DNA of 64,000 nucleotides from Siphonodentalium dalli (GCA_032622095.1 CP136064.1:47507573-47571572), one strand, 5' to 3'; shown: positions 48,848 to 61,014, counted from the stretch's first letter. Notes: a model not told the origin generated them from the letters alone. Program-made: numbers and translations.

Positions 48848-49149
48848 GGGGCCTCGGTGGGCCCAGTAGGTAAGGGGTACAATTCCAAGCCGTCTCGCCC
48901 TCCAGCGCTGGCGATTGGGGGTTCAAATTCACATGTTTTCCATCGTGGACTTTGTAACTTGAAATCGTTATCTGGTGGAGTTGTCAGTACTCACTGTGAT
49001 TTGTCGCACATGGTCGACGACTTTAATCAGCCATTGGAATTCACCGTTAGATTGGCCGTAAGTGTGCGGATTTTCTCCACCACTAAACCTGGCAATGTCG
49101 TGATATGGACTTAGTTGCTGAAAGTGACATTAAATCCCAATCAATCAAC
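48848..49149 (+). mobile_element. tRNA-derived SINE
   Basis: The head contains pol III promoter-like boxes: box A-like TGGGCCCAGTAGG (48859) and box B-like GGGGTTCAAATTC (48918-48930), spaced as in a tRNA. A ~200-bp body follows, with a 3' part GCGGATTTTCTCCACCAC, CTGGCAATGTCGTGATATGG and CATTAAATCCCAATCAATCA. The short AATC repeats at the end are typical of SINEs mobilised by a LINE partner. An older relative lies at 17266-17530. Confidence 0.7.
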
Positions 49150-49332
49150 TGTAACTCTATAAATAACGTACTTTCGACTAAATAACGGATTTGTCTGACA
49201 CATTTTACAACACCACAAGTGAGAATCTTCGGTCTGACATACATGTAAGTCAAATTCACCTATTGCGTGGGAGGTTTTATGGAGGTTTGGGGTCGCTCTT
49301 TGAAATCACTTCTTCAAAGAAAAAACCCGCTC

Positions 49333-49860
49333 TTAAAGGCACGGGCGGCGTTCGTTGCAGAAATATTCATATTTGTTCGAATCGCCATCAACAGAAGGAA
49401 TATTAAAATATATATAGTTTTGTTCATATGTCAAACATAATCAGCGTGCAAATAGTATATTGTCGTCAATACGTACGACGGTGTACGTAAACAAGAGCCT
49501 GCTCGAGTTACAGAAGTTTTGCTTCTGTTTACATAATATAGCGCAATTATATTGCTTAATCACACACCACTGATATAAACGCTCTTTATTATTTCCATAT
49601 TAGGAAAACAGCAAAAATAACGCTCTTTATATTTACCATATTCGGATCTAAACAAAAGCCAGGTTCTGTAACGTTTTTTGCTTTTGTTTACATAACAAGT
49701 GAAAAACATTTGACAATAACATACTGTTTATGCCATATTTCTGATTGATATAAGGACAAAGTCTGTCTATATTTTACTATTTTTTTCTGTTTATGGCGGT
49801 TTTTGACGGAGCTGAATATTTTAACAGCATACCCACCGCCAACACCTCCCGTATCTTTAA
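49333..49860. mobile_element. TTAA MITE, full-length copy (528 bp)
   Basis: It starts TTAAAGGCACGGGCGGCG and ends CTCCCGTATCTTTAA. It is colinear with the 23650-24157 copy: AATATTCATATTTGTTC, AACAAGAGCCTG/GCAAGAGCCTG, CGCTCTTTATT, GACAATAACATAC and GGCGGTTTTTGACGG. Confidence 0.8.
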
Positions 49861-52500
49861 AAATAACGCTGTTTAAAATAATTTCTTCGGAGAAAAAACT
49901 CTATGAAATCAGGGGTGGTGCCAGTGGGGGGCACGGGGGGGGGGATACAACCCCCTTGTCTGGGAGCTCTAGCCCCCTAGTCGGGGAGGACTTGTCGGGG
50001 ATTTTCTATATGTAAGTCGGTAATTGTGTGTATAAGATGAAGTAATCACGTACAGACTGTCAGTGTGGGAAAGTGTCAGAGAGAGAACATACAGCGGAAT
50101 ATATCCCACACAAAATATTCATGGCACATGTTCCCATTAAATCCGGGGGTATTCTCCTGTATTGTTACACCACCAGCGTTTTAGTGGTAATGAAAATATA
50201 TTGAAACATGTGTGCTTTGTCATTGCTGGCTACTCTGGGATTCGTCACAATGGCCACATTGGTCTATAGAACCATTGAGTACCTACAGTATGGCCACATG
50301 TTAGCTATATCCCCGACAGTGAAACACCATGCTGGCACTTGCAACTAATGATATTAGAAATTAGAACTGACACAGAGACAAGTGGCCTCCCTAGAATATA
50401 GGAATTTTCACAACAATTCATGGGTTTTAATCTTCGAGTTATCTCATCTGCTAATTATGGCTGATGTATTGCTAAACTTTATGACGACTCCCTTGCATTT
50501 TGGTCAAATATTAGTGTGGCGAAGCCTTAATTCAAGTTTAATTGACACCACCATAATATATGTGTTATTATTTACATATGTGATAATGTTCACCAATCAT
50601 AATCAACTGCAGATCTATTATAATTCTCCAAGCTCCAGCAAAGAGACTATAATTACTTCAATATGGTTTTGTTCATTGGTTCGCCACACACACACACACA
50701 CTATGTGCGCTCATTTCACATACCAACAGGCAATATGGTGTAATTTAGTGTAGCCCCCCTGTCGGGAAGCACAGCTCCCTGTCGGGGATTTTCTGGTGCC
50801 ACCCCTACTCTTTAAAAATGTTAAAGTGATGTGAAACACTGCGGTAGGCTGATAAAATATAGAATGGAGAATAATCTTGATAAAAGTAGTTATTTTTCAA
50901 ATATTATATCCAAATTGACAACACGCACTGTCATTCTTACATATCAAATAAATGCAGTGACTCTTGATGGGGAAATCGTTTTCGTTAGTTATCGCCGATA
51001 GATGCTTCCCGATTCGAGTAGTAAATATTTACAATTTAGCGTAGTTCAGACAATGTTTTCTATGGGGTGGTACGGTCGATTTACTTGAGATTTTCGGCGA
51101 TGTTTGTAGAATGCTACATTGCTCAAGTTGGCATGACGCATGTGAATACTAACTTATCAGTTTCGCGCACCCGAACAAGTCCATAATATGTCTTTAACAA
51201 TGTTACGATGCCAACAGACGGAGATCAAATCTCAGGATATACATATCAGATCGTGCTAGCGCTTCCGTGGCCTAACATTTTAAACAGGTTCACGCTGGTA
51301 CCGCATATCAGTGTAAGGGTCGGGTGCTTTGCAGGGGTTGTTCAGTTTTTATCTCTGCATGGTATAATTTCCCACCAAAAGTCGGTCGTCTCTTATATAA
51401 CTGTAATATATAATGCTATGTCACTATTATACGACGTACGTCTCCTTGTGTTGTTCTCATCTGCACGATTTTTCAGCTTTCTACGGCTTATTAATTTATA
51501 TCTCAAATAAAAATCAGTGCTAGTATATATCAGATTTACAAAGCCATCTACCATTATATTGGAACAAGCACTTTAATGCACTTCCCAGGAATTGTACCCG
51601 TGACCATATATACAATCACGTGAACGCCATATCGACGTCCGTTGATTCATATAAACTTCGATCTTTTAAAAATCAGTATTTCTCATTTCCGCGTCATGCG
51701 ACATCTATTCTAAACGAGTCCTGCACATAGCTCTTTAATTTGGTTACTTTTATTTTTCGACTGCTTAAAATGTGAAACAGCAGTCTTACGCGACCTGGAA
51801 CACAAAAAAGCTGACAACGAAAGTGATGGCTGTGCAAAGCTGACTATACAATATTCACCCCGTGATGTACGTGGTATATCGCCAAACCCGAGAAAATGGG
51901 AAAGTAATTTTCACGTATATGATATGGGGATATGTTTGTTTCTCATCGTAAAACAGACAATGAACAACGTATGTGTATGTCCACATGAAGCAGGAGTATT
52001 TACCCACCCGCTGTCAATCAGTTTTCCCAGATCAAACCATTTAATATTTTTTTGCGAATTTTTTCAATTGTTTTTTTTTTGCTTTTTCTAACTCAAATTT
52101 TCGAGAACATCCACCCACTAGTATAGTTCCTGGACTTCTACGCTGCCAAAACAAATGCCAGTATATAGTTTAATCTGTCAATGAAGCATATAGGATTGAA
52201 CCCAATTTAAAAAATCAGTGTCGTTCTCAATATCCGCGCGATATAGAGGGACCAGTGTCGGCGCAGAATGATGTGAACGTCGAAGACGAAGATGTCACTA
52301 AACGCCGATCTTCTGTACACTAACACTAACTATGCGGGGGTGATATTGTGACTGGCTTGAAAAACTAAATTCAAATGTGATCGGAGCTTTGTGACAATGA
52401 CATAGTGACATAGTAGAGTTTAACTACGTAAATCATTGGGATTTAGAATTAACTGGTTAACCCCAAATTCGTAACGCCACAACGAACTGTTGCCAGGGAT
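49861..52500. other. Intergenic, no gene seen
   Basis: It contains poly-G and GTCGGGGA motifs (49920-50000 and 50757-50800), a short CACACA run (50686) and AT-rich DNA. The open frames at 50382 and 51208 show no domain or exon signature. Confidence 0.5.
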
Positions 52501-52539
52501 GTGCCTAGAGGGTCTCCGTTGGGGGGGGGGGTGTCCACC

Positions 52540-52690
52540 TTGGATTTCCAACTGCACCCCCCACCTTGAGTCGGAATCATACCAACACAACATTTTGCAT
52601 AATTCCATTTGCACCCCCCCCCCCCCATTGAGTCGGAATCACACCAACACAACTTTTTGCATAATTCCATTTTCACCCCCCCCCCCCTTG
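52540..52690. repeat. Tandem ~66-bp duplication bounded by poly-C
   Basis: TTGAGTCGGAATCA.ACCAACACAAC, then TTTTGCATAATTCCATTT and a C-run, occurs twice in a row. Confidence 0.85.
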
Positions 52691-52852
52691 TACCTCATGC
52701 TCAGGCCTAATTTCCTATATATTCATAAGCCATGCTTCCATGTTCCCAGTATGAGAACATTAAGATATTTTAACCTGAAAATTGCCCAAAAAACAACAAC
52801 TAATGGTCTAATTCCAGACAAATGCACACAGCTACCGACAACAGACCAGGAA

Positions 52853-53480
52853 ACACCGGGCCGACCATGGTTGTTTGGCCCGGTGTGAGAAAATTTTGAA
52901 AACTATACAAGAAAATCGCAAATCCTAGCATCTAGACTGGCTTCAACTGAAGCTTTCCTAGTGTTGGAAATTTCAAACCTCATGCTCCCCCTCAGGTTGG
53001 AAAATTCTTCAACTGATGACCATTTATGTCTACAAGTTTGACCAAATGTAGTAAAATATTGTTTTGCTAAACTAATTAGCAGTTTTGTATTGGCCATGTG
53101 GATGGGGCTATGACACACCGGGCCGACCATGGTTCGGCCCGATGTGGGAAAATTTTGAAATCTGAACAAGAAAATCGCAAAATCCTAACATCTAGACTAG
53201 CCTCAAGCCTTCCTACTGTTGGAAATTTCAAACCCTACACCCCCACTTATGTTGGAAAATTTCCAACTGATGACAATTCCAATGACAATGTTGACCAATT
53301 GTATGACAATGTTGTTTTCTTAAATTAACTAGAAGTTTTTGACTGGCCACGGGGAGGGACCAGGACACAAGCTTTCCAAGTGTTGGAAATTTCCAATCTG
53401 TCACCCCCTAAGGTTGGAAAATTTCCAACTGATGACCATTTCTGTCAAAATGTTTTGATCAAAAATAGGAACATATGCAA
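52853..53480. repeat. Tandem ~250-bp repeats with CCGGGCCGACCATGG palindrome (2.5 copies)
   Basis: Copies begin at 52853, 53112 and (partial) about 53365. Each has CACCGGGCCGACCATGG with an inverted partner GGCCCGGTGTG, then AAAATTTTGAAA, AAGAAAATCGCAAA, CATCTAGACT and GTTGGAAATTTCAAACC. The family recurs in the other orientation at 61230-61900. Confidence 0.8.
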
Positions 53481-53629
53481 ATATTGGTCGAAAAACAATA
53501 AATTCCCCCCAATAAATTGTTTTTACCTGAAATTAGGAATTTCCAACTATTGAAAATATAGCTCTCTGCTGGGGGGAGGTGAGACACCCCCCACACCCTC
53601 TCTAGCCACATCCCTGACTGTTGCCCGCC

Positions 53630-53770
53630 CTGGATGAACTGTTGTCCGGTTTGTAATCACGGTCAGCTTTCGTGACGTCACGAGTGAACTGTTGCCCGAC
53701 CCGAGCGAACTGTTGACTGGCTCCGAGCGAACTGTTGACTGGCCCGAACGAACTGTTACATGGTTTGTAA
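53630..53770. repeat. Short imperfect repeats (GAGCGAACTGTTGACTGG)
   Basis: The CGAACTGTTG core is repeated about six times at ~25-30-bp spacing. GC is higher than in the surroundings. Confidence 0.7.
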
Positions 53771-54526
53771 TTTCCGTGACCTTTCGGCTATTTCCGGAAA
53801 TTTCCGGTCTCATTTCGGCCAATTTGGCCGGTTACTTCATGTGACTTTTTCATCTGACGTGTGTGTCGGATAATTGATCTGGAGGATTTATGTAAATGTT
53901 AGCCCAAACTACATTTCCAAGTAACGATGGTTTTGTTGTTTATTTTGAGGAATAATACCGCGTCAGATGAATTCAGCCCAAATATGTTAACAGTTGTCGT
54001 GTCAAACATTCGGCAGTAGGTTAGCGTTATTTAGTATTTGTGGATGTCATTTAACATGGGGAAAATAGACTACTGCGCTTGAACGAGCATGTGAATTTGT
54101 CGTTTTTAATGTACAGCAACTTGATAATCAATAACAGAGGCATTCTCTGTCAAATAAGGTCGCTCTATTTACGGTATTAATTGCGGAACTTTCTAAAGTA
54201 AACTACGCGTAAACGGATACATACGGTAAATTATAGAATGTGCCGGAATCGGCCTAATCGCCCCAGGGCCAACTCGCCCAGTCGAATTGTGTCAATTCGG
54301 TACCTACTATAACATGTACCCGAGTCCGATACGGAATAAAAGATGTATACGGGTGTTATATAGCGTTTGGTCCGTTGTTTCTCAATGAATATTATTGAAA
54401 TTTGGTGTATATGTCCGGGCTGGGACATGGAATACAACAACGTTTGAATTGTTTTTAAATTTACAAATTTGTTGATTTTATTCAATTTTTTTTCGTTCTG
54501 AAAACACACTATAAAGTGTATATAAT

Positions 54527-54826
54527 ATAATAACGAACACGAGACATACATAATTTATAAACTGTTAACAAAAGATATCAAATTCAATACATGACAAAGA
54601 TGACTCAGTGGAGTTTATAAAGTGAACATAAAAACATTGAGGTAAGAATCTTTTTAAGGAATGCAACTTTATTTAATGATAATAAACACATAAATTAAAA
54701 TAACAAACATGAGACATACATGATTTATAAACTGTTAACAAAAGATATCAAACTCAATACATGACAAAGATGACTCAGTGAAGTTTATAAAGTGAACATA
54801 AAAATATTAAGGTAAGAATCTGTTTA
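54527..54826. repeat. Near-identical 130-bp direct duplication, period 170 bp
   Basis: The segment from CGAGACATACATAATTTATA to GGTAAGAATCT is repeated with a few substitutions at 54697-54826. No coding capacity. Confidence 0.9.
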
Positions 54827-56334
54827 AGCATTACTAAACCGTTTAGCACAGACCACAGTCCACTTCACTCATCCGATCATCACCAAACTTCATATTTATC
54901 TTGATATTGATCTATCATAAGAGAGCTATCAAATATTTTTTTAATTTCATAGGAAAAAATGGTCGCCAGCGGCCATATTGCATTTACGTTATATTTTATC
55001 GCGTCATGTCGATATCTAGTATTACTTAGAAATTTCACCTTTCCAGATTCATAATTGCTCCATTGACTGTAACAGATGAAATTATTCCCCTCTTCGGATA
55101 GAGTGTCACTGAAACTTTATTTTGTCAGACTGTCTGTATAATCACTGATTATATATGGCAATAATCTGTAATAAGATGTAGCACTATTTTATTTTATATT
55201 TACATGCAGTGCTGTTTTTATACATCAATTATAATCCCCCTAGATCATCATGTGATCGATCATACATCGCGCGAGGACCTGGTTGAATTAAGGGGGGTTT
55301 TATGGATCACTTCTGTCCTCAAGCTAGATTATACTTATGACATTTAATGGCATGTTTCTAACATGGAGGGTTAGATATGCTTGAGAAACCACCACTCTTT
55401 AATTCACACCAAGTTCTCAGCTGTCATGTTCGGATATTAGAACCCATAGCCATGATATATGGTTTATTTTGTGTATACTAGTAACATAGTTATTTTCAGT
55501 ACCTTTATATACCAGTACTGTGTATAACAATGCATATAAATTAATCCATGTATACATGTATATTGATTCAACGGATTCAGTGGTTTTGTCCATCAGTCTA
55601 TCAAATTTGCGGGGAAAACATGGCCACAAGCAGTACACCCTGCTAAATTTCGAATTTGAATCAATTGGCGCACCCTGCAGCCAGCTTTTATTGGAGAACT
55701 TTTTCTTATGTGGATATTTTGGGTCACCGCTAGATGTGAGCCATATTTTGTTCTCAAACTGTCCTTGTGAAGACATCACTGCCAGCGGTGATCTTCAATT
55801 TTACTATTTTTATGGCTAAATAATTTGGTTGATCCTACAGACGACACCCCTTGTCCGATCGTCATCAGATTCCACAATTATCTTCTGGATAACCAGGGTG
55901 AGAGTAATCTAATTTTCCCGAATTTCGTTAAAAAACATTACCACAGGCAGCAATTTGGTATCTTACTCTTTGATCCTCTTTTGCATGACTGAATTGTTTA
56001 GCAACTGTACAGACATATCCCTCATCTGGTTTTTATATACATGTATATCTCTTCATGCGGATAGCCAGTATTACGTATAGGTACTTCAACTTTCTGCATT
56101 CCTGTCATCATTTGAAATATAAAAATTTACCTGATACATACACCCTTCAAAATTTGTTTCGTCGTATCTATTTTAATGACCCGTATGGTAATATTGATAC
56201 AGATATATTTGTCAAACATTTCTTTGTACAATATACAGGTATTTAGTTTGTAACTAAATCTAGAAATATATAATAGTAGCTCGTGGACCCCACTTCGTCC
56301 GGGATGTTCCCCTCTGATTTTCGGAGAAATGCGC
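54827..56334. other. Intergenic, no gene seen
   Basis: Open frames at 55417-55819 overlap on both strands and show no recognised domain. GGCCATATTGC and CAAACTTCATATTTATCTTG-type motifs resemble dispersed repeats. Confidence 0.45.
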
Positions 56335-56740
56335 GATTTAACCTTGAATTGACTATTTTAAAGGTGAAGGTCATGTCGGGGTCACGATTTGACCCGTCCA
56401 AAACACTCCCCGGACAAAAGTCACGACAAAAGTACCCGTCGAAATCCGCCCGGCTTTATACCCGATTTGACCTTGAATTGACAATTTTGAATGTCAAGAT
56501 CAGGTCAGGGTCATGATTTGACCCACCCGAAACACTCCTGGGACAAAAGTAACAGTAGGTATCAAATTTCGTTGAAATACTTCCGTTTTACCAGATTTGA
56601 CCTTGAATTGATCTTTTTGAATGTCAAAGTCAGGTCGGGATCAAGATTTGACCCGTCCAAAATACTCCCTGGAAATAATTTCCCCTAGGTATCAAATTTC
56701 GTCAAATCTGTCCGGCAGTTTTCCCGGCCATAGCTAACAG
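56335..56740. repeat. Three ~130-bp degenerate tandem repeats (GGTCATGATTTGACCC type)
   Basis: GATTTGACCTTGAATTGA starts units at 56335, 56464 and 56594. Each contains AGGTC.GG.TCA.GATTTGACCC and AA.ACTCC..GGA. It ends near GCTAACAGACAAACAGACAG. A related piece continues to 57060, followed by ACAC/CATA microsatellite to 57140. Confidence 0.8.
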
Positions 56741-57285
56741 ACAAACAGACAGACAAATGTCCAAAATATATATTAAACTAGCTGATGTACTCGACTTCGT
56801 TCGGGCTAGTTAGGGATTTGTTTTGTGATCGCCTCCATCTGGACAGTACCCAGTATATACAGCGTCTGGCCAAACTATTGTTCAATTGGTCCAGAAACAT
56901 GCCTATATCAGCACGTTCGAGAACATGGTCCCACGTGAAATTGGACCCGTCCATATTGCTCCCGGGATCGAAGTAGTCCTACACACAAATTTTTAGTCGG
57001 ATCGGTCAAGGTCCAGAAACATGCCTATGAGCGAGGTCAAGTTGACACGTTAAATACCAAATTCGAGCAGTGTTAGAGTCTATAACACATACACACATGC
57101 ATTCACGCATACACACATACATACATACATACAGACAGGTGTTTCAAAATGTATAATCGATAGCTACAACAATTCTATGGTAGATAGTTCACGGCCGACC
57201 TGATGCATGCATCTTAGTTTTCTTGTGTTTTAATCATACCGGATTTCCGCACCTGATTATATACAAGTAAATGTATTGGGTAAAC

Positions 57286-57430
57286 AGCAATTATTTCATG
57301 TGTCTTTTGGGAACAGGCAAAATTGTTGTCCCTCGGTATCAGGAATGACTATCGAACAGTTCGATAGTCATTCCTGATACCTCGGGACAACAATTTTGAC
57401 TGTTCCCAAAAGACACATGAAATAATTGCT
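57286..57430. repeat. ~145-bp palindrome
   Basis: The arm AGCAATTATTTCATGTGTCT to GACTATCGAACT meets its complement at AACAGTTCGATAGTC near 57356. A small asymmetry (GGCAAAATTG versus CAATTTTGACTG) is the only visible mismatch. Confidence 0.9.
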
Positions 57431-57539
57431 TAATGCGATCCCTCGCAACATTTCATAACTTTAATAAGAATGACAACAGAACAATCGATGACATACATTC
57501 CGTAATTCCCAATTTTGATAACTCAGAAGTGCTAAATTA

Positions 57540-58010
57540 TCACATTACTATATACCAAACTCGCATGCACAAAGTAATGAACAGAGGCAACAAGCTCGAG
57601 AACATATGCACATAAATGTGTCCACAAATTTACTAAGGCGTGTCCAAATGAAATTAACACATTACTGTTAACATTTTGTTCACAGGAACGACGTCACTTG
57701 CGGCATGGCATCATTCGGTTGAATTCACCTTGTGGTATATACAGTTTCGGGCTTTCGTACATTCAAAACAAACATAAATACTGCGCGTTTCTGTGTATTG
57801 AACTAGATTTCAACGCATATGTTTCTCTTAAACTGTTTATCGGTAAGTGGATAATCATATTTGTTCTCATTAACGAGTTGTGCATGATATATATTAAAGT
57901 CTTTTGAAGGGAATTTGAACAGCCCAGCTCTTTGTGGATTTAGGATACGGATATTTTGTATGTAAGCTGCAAGTTATAAGTAGAGCATGTCTTGTAGTTG
58001 ACTACGGGGT
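57540..58010. repeat. Local duplication, copy 1
   Basis: It is alignable with 58596-59130. Shared blocks are TATACCAAACTCGCA, ACTAAGGCGTGTCC, CACAGGAACGACGT, TTCACCTTGTGGTA/TTTACCTTGTGGTA, CTCTTAAACTGTTTAT, GTAAGTGGATAATCATATTT, GGGAATTTGAACAG and AGAGCATG. Between the CACAG and the GTAAGT a ~160-bp stretch looks exon-like, but the copies do not keep a common long open frame. Confidence 0.7.
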
Positions 58011-58016
58011 TAGTTA

Positions 58017-58350
58017 GATCATGCCATGAACCTCAACTCTGGATAACACCCGTAATGATCATATTCCACCAGTACAAAACCTAGGAACTTTATGAAGTCT
58101 TTACAGGGAACATTATAAAGTCGAACAAATAACGCAGGGAATATACGTCTTAGCTATTACGAGTTGTGACCTTCACCTATACAGTGAAGTACATGATTAA
58201 GGAACAGGTAATAACTAATACATATATTCCCGCGTTATTTTTTTCGACTTTAAAAGATTCCCTGTCAACTCTTAAAAAATGTGTTCATGTTTTGTACTGG
58301 TGAATATGATCTCTACGGGCGTTAGCCAGAGTAGAGATTCATGGCATGAT
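58017..58350. mobile_element. Inverted-repeat MITE, family 2, copy 2 (334 bp)
   Basis: The arms GATCATGCCATGAACCTC to CGCAGGGAATATA face TATATTCCCGCGTTAT to GAGATTCATGGCATGAT. It is the same family as 42304-42840. It lies at the end of duplication copy 1 and is missing from copy 2. Confidence 0.85.
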
Positions 58351-58595
58351 ATACGCAGTTATTGTGCCTAGTGAGGTGGGTATAGTTCAGTCCACTTCGC
58401 GTCGTGGACTCTACCCATGCGCACACTGGGCACTATACCGGCGTAGTGAACTCCAAGTCATGCTCGATTTATTAAATATAGACATTTCACCTCACCCAAA
58501 AATGGCACATTATGATTGGTCGAGAGCTGTGTCATATATGGTGTAGCACACTAGTGCACTACTATACTTTAACAGAATCGTGCTAAATTTAGCAA

Positions 58596-59130
58596 ACTAC
58601 TATATATACCAAACTCGCAAGCAAAAAGCAATGAACAGATTGAGGCGACAACAGATATACATAAATGGTGTGTCCACCAATCAACTAAGGGGTGTGTCAA
58701 CCAATCTACTGAGGCGTGTCCAAAATAAATTATAACATTACTGTGAACAATGTGGTCACAGGAACGACGTTATTGAGAAGCTGGCAACATTCGGATGAAT
58801 TTACCTTGTGGTACAGTTTCGGGTGCTCTTGCGAGTATAGGTGTATTGAAGTAGATTTAAATATATTCTTGCAATCTTGCGACGATTATCGTTCTCTCAA
58901 ACTGTTTATGATTTATCCGTAAGTGGATAATCATATTTGTTCTCAGTAAATCGAGCTGTACTTGATTTCCATTGACGACTTATGATGGGAATTTGAACAG
59001 TCCGGCAGTTGGTGTTGTTAGCTGGGATACGGTTATGCAGTATGCATGCTGCATCATCTGCATGTTCGAATTGTTCGTTGAAATATAACCAATAGAGCAT
59101 GCGTTGTCGTTGACTAAGCGGGTGTAGTGC
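58596..59130. repeat. Local duplication, copy 2
   Basis: Counterpart of 57540-58010. It is followed by a short GTGGACTCTACCCA..CACTGGGCACTAT-like block (59085-59215) that is matched at 58360-58470 after copy 1, so the duplicated unit is about 1 kb and extends beyond the listed ends. Confidence 0.7.
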
Positions 59131-59305
59131 CCAGCGGGATGGGTATTGTTCACGACGCGAAACTGTGTGAACTCTACCCAATCCACTGGGCACTATGCCC
59201 TTGTAGTAAACTCCAAAGCCATGCGCTATTTATTAAATATATAGCGATGGCATCGGTCACGCCGACGTGCATGAGCCAACTATATAGAGCTATATAATTA
59301 TATTA

Positions 59306-59833
59306 TACCGGATACCCAAATATTTGGGAACTAGGAAGTCAAAGAAACAATTACATTGTTTGTGTTTGTCCTTTGTCTCTGATTATTTCAATTCGATAAT
59401 GCATGGGCAGCATTGTGACTAGGATTATACAACACAATTGCAATGTTAATATTCCCGATAAGCTCGTTATTCAACACAATGCAATTTTTATAGTCCCTAT
59501 ATGCCAATTTAGACAATATTGTACAATGCTATACTTATACGTTCAAATAGCCATGACTGGATTCGTGTGTATACCATTTTATGAGTCCCTCTAAAAATAT
59601 AGTCAAAGACATGCATGATCGTATTTGGATATAAAGCTGGATTTGTATATGTGTTAACATCGGGACTGGCGTAACGTTCCAACGGAGCTGTTAAAATTTC
59701 TTCTAACGAGGCAAACGAGCGACTGTCATCTTCCTGCATGAGCGAATGATATTCTCGGATTTCGAAGTTGTATTTCAACTTTGCAATATTTCACACATAT
59801 ACTCGTAGAATCTACATTTACGGAAAGGAGAAC
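59306..59833 (+). promoter_or_regulatory. 5' flank of gene D, homologous to that of gene C
   Basis: It is colinear with 36837-37524 apart from the palindrome. GGGACTGGCGTAACGTT is at 59662-59678, about 155 bp before the ATG, and CGGAAAGGAGAACATGGGCT runs across the start codon. It probably includes the promoter and 5' UTR; no TATA box is assigned. Confidence 0.45.
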
Positions 59834-60670
59834 ATGGGCTGTAATTCGGGTAAGAACGTCGAAGTATCCACAAACAAACAAACTGAAATACCGGTAGGTG
59901 CGAATCATGTGGTCAAACATAATGGACAACATTCAACGTTGTCCAGTCGTTCATATAACTCTGAGATAAACGAAGAAAGTCGACAGGGAAAGTTATCAGG
60001 CGACCAACGTGGTGACGATGAGTCAAATCATGGTACACACGAAGACGAATGTCACTCGAATGAAGCAAGGGGACATAACACTGATACAGATGAGACGATT
60101 GAAGAGAAACCGACCGAATGTCCATTACAATCAACAGATCACACAAGCAATGCGGAAAATAAACAGATGACAAGGGAAGATGAACATACGAAAAGAGAAG
60201 ATGAACAGATGGAAAGAGAAAACGAACAGATAGACAGAGAAAATCAAGAGATGAAAATGGATGACGAGATGGGAAAAGAAGATGGACAGGTGGAAAGAGA
60301 AGACGAACAGGTGAAAATAGAAGATGGACAGGTGGCAAGAGAAGATGAACACACTGAAGACGAAGACCACCAGATGAAAATAGAAGATGGTCGTATAGAA
60401 AGCGATAATGATCAAATTGAAAAAAATGAACAGACGAAAGAAGATGTTAAAATAATAAGAGGAGATGAACCGGGCGACAATAAAATTGATACAACAACAA
60501 CTAATGTACCCACAGAAGAAACCAAATTTGACCACGACAATGCACGCACAGAGACCAACACTGCGAAGATTTCAGGATACCTTGAGCTTCATCGTCCGCG
60601 TAAATCAGCCAAATATGAGCTTATTGGAGATATTGGTATCTTCGCGAAGATAGATGAACATGCTCGCAAG
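59834..60670 (+). CDS. KY-like gene D, exon 1 (MGC leader with acidic heptad repeats)
   Basis: The exon has 279 codons and starts Met-Gly-Cys-Asn-Ser-Gly-Lys (N-myristoylation context). Residues ~110-205 are about thirteen acidic heptads (EDEHTKR, EDEQMER, ENEQIDR and so on), more than in gene C. They are followed by SGYLELHRPRKSAKYELI-type sequence and FAKIDEHARK at AAG|GTCAGT, phase 0. It is a close paralogue of gene C exon 1, with conserved flank and both ends conserved. The product is likely membrane-anchored through its acylated N-terminus, with the charged helix as spacer before the transglutaminase-like domain (inference). Confidence 0.8.
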
Positions 60671-61014
60671 GTCAGTATGAGAAACATCGGGTGGCCATTG
60701 TTATAAATATAATACGGAAGCATAGAGCCGCCACTAAAAAAATCTTTTGGCGAATATAATTATTATATCAGTGAAAAAAAGCGGAACTTAGGTGAATATA
60801 CGTATCACGCATATATATTCAAGCCGAACAGATGCAAGCGACATATATAATCGCCTAAAGATAAGATCGGATTTTTCGCCATGGACGACGAATATATAGC
60901 GATTTCATTCAAATAAAAGGGGTTTGTATATATAGGATAGCATCCAAGACACCCTTTCATGCACTCACGTCAATCAACCTGTGTCGAACTGTCATCCATT
61001 CAGTGTTGCATATA

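Noticed and set aside
48848-48930. Functional tRNA gene
   Set aside because: Box-like motifs are present but no cloverleaf can be drawn with proper acceptor and anticodon arms, and the body continues as a SINE.
55417-55819. Overlapping 120- and 99-codon frames on opposite strands
   Set aside because: No domain, no splice context and no conservation elsewhere in the window.
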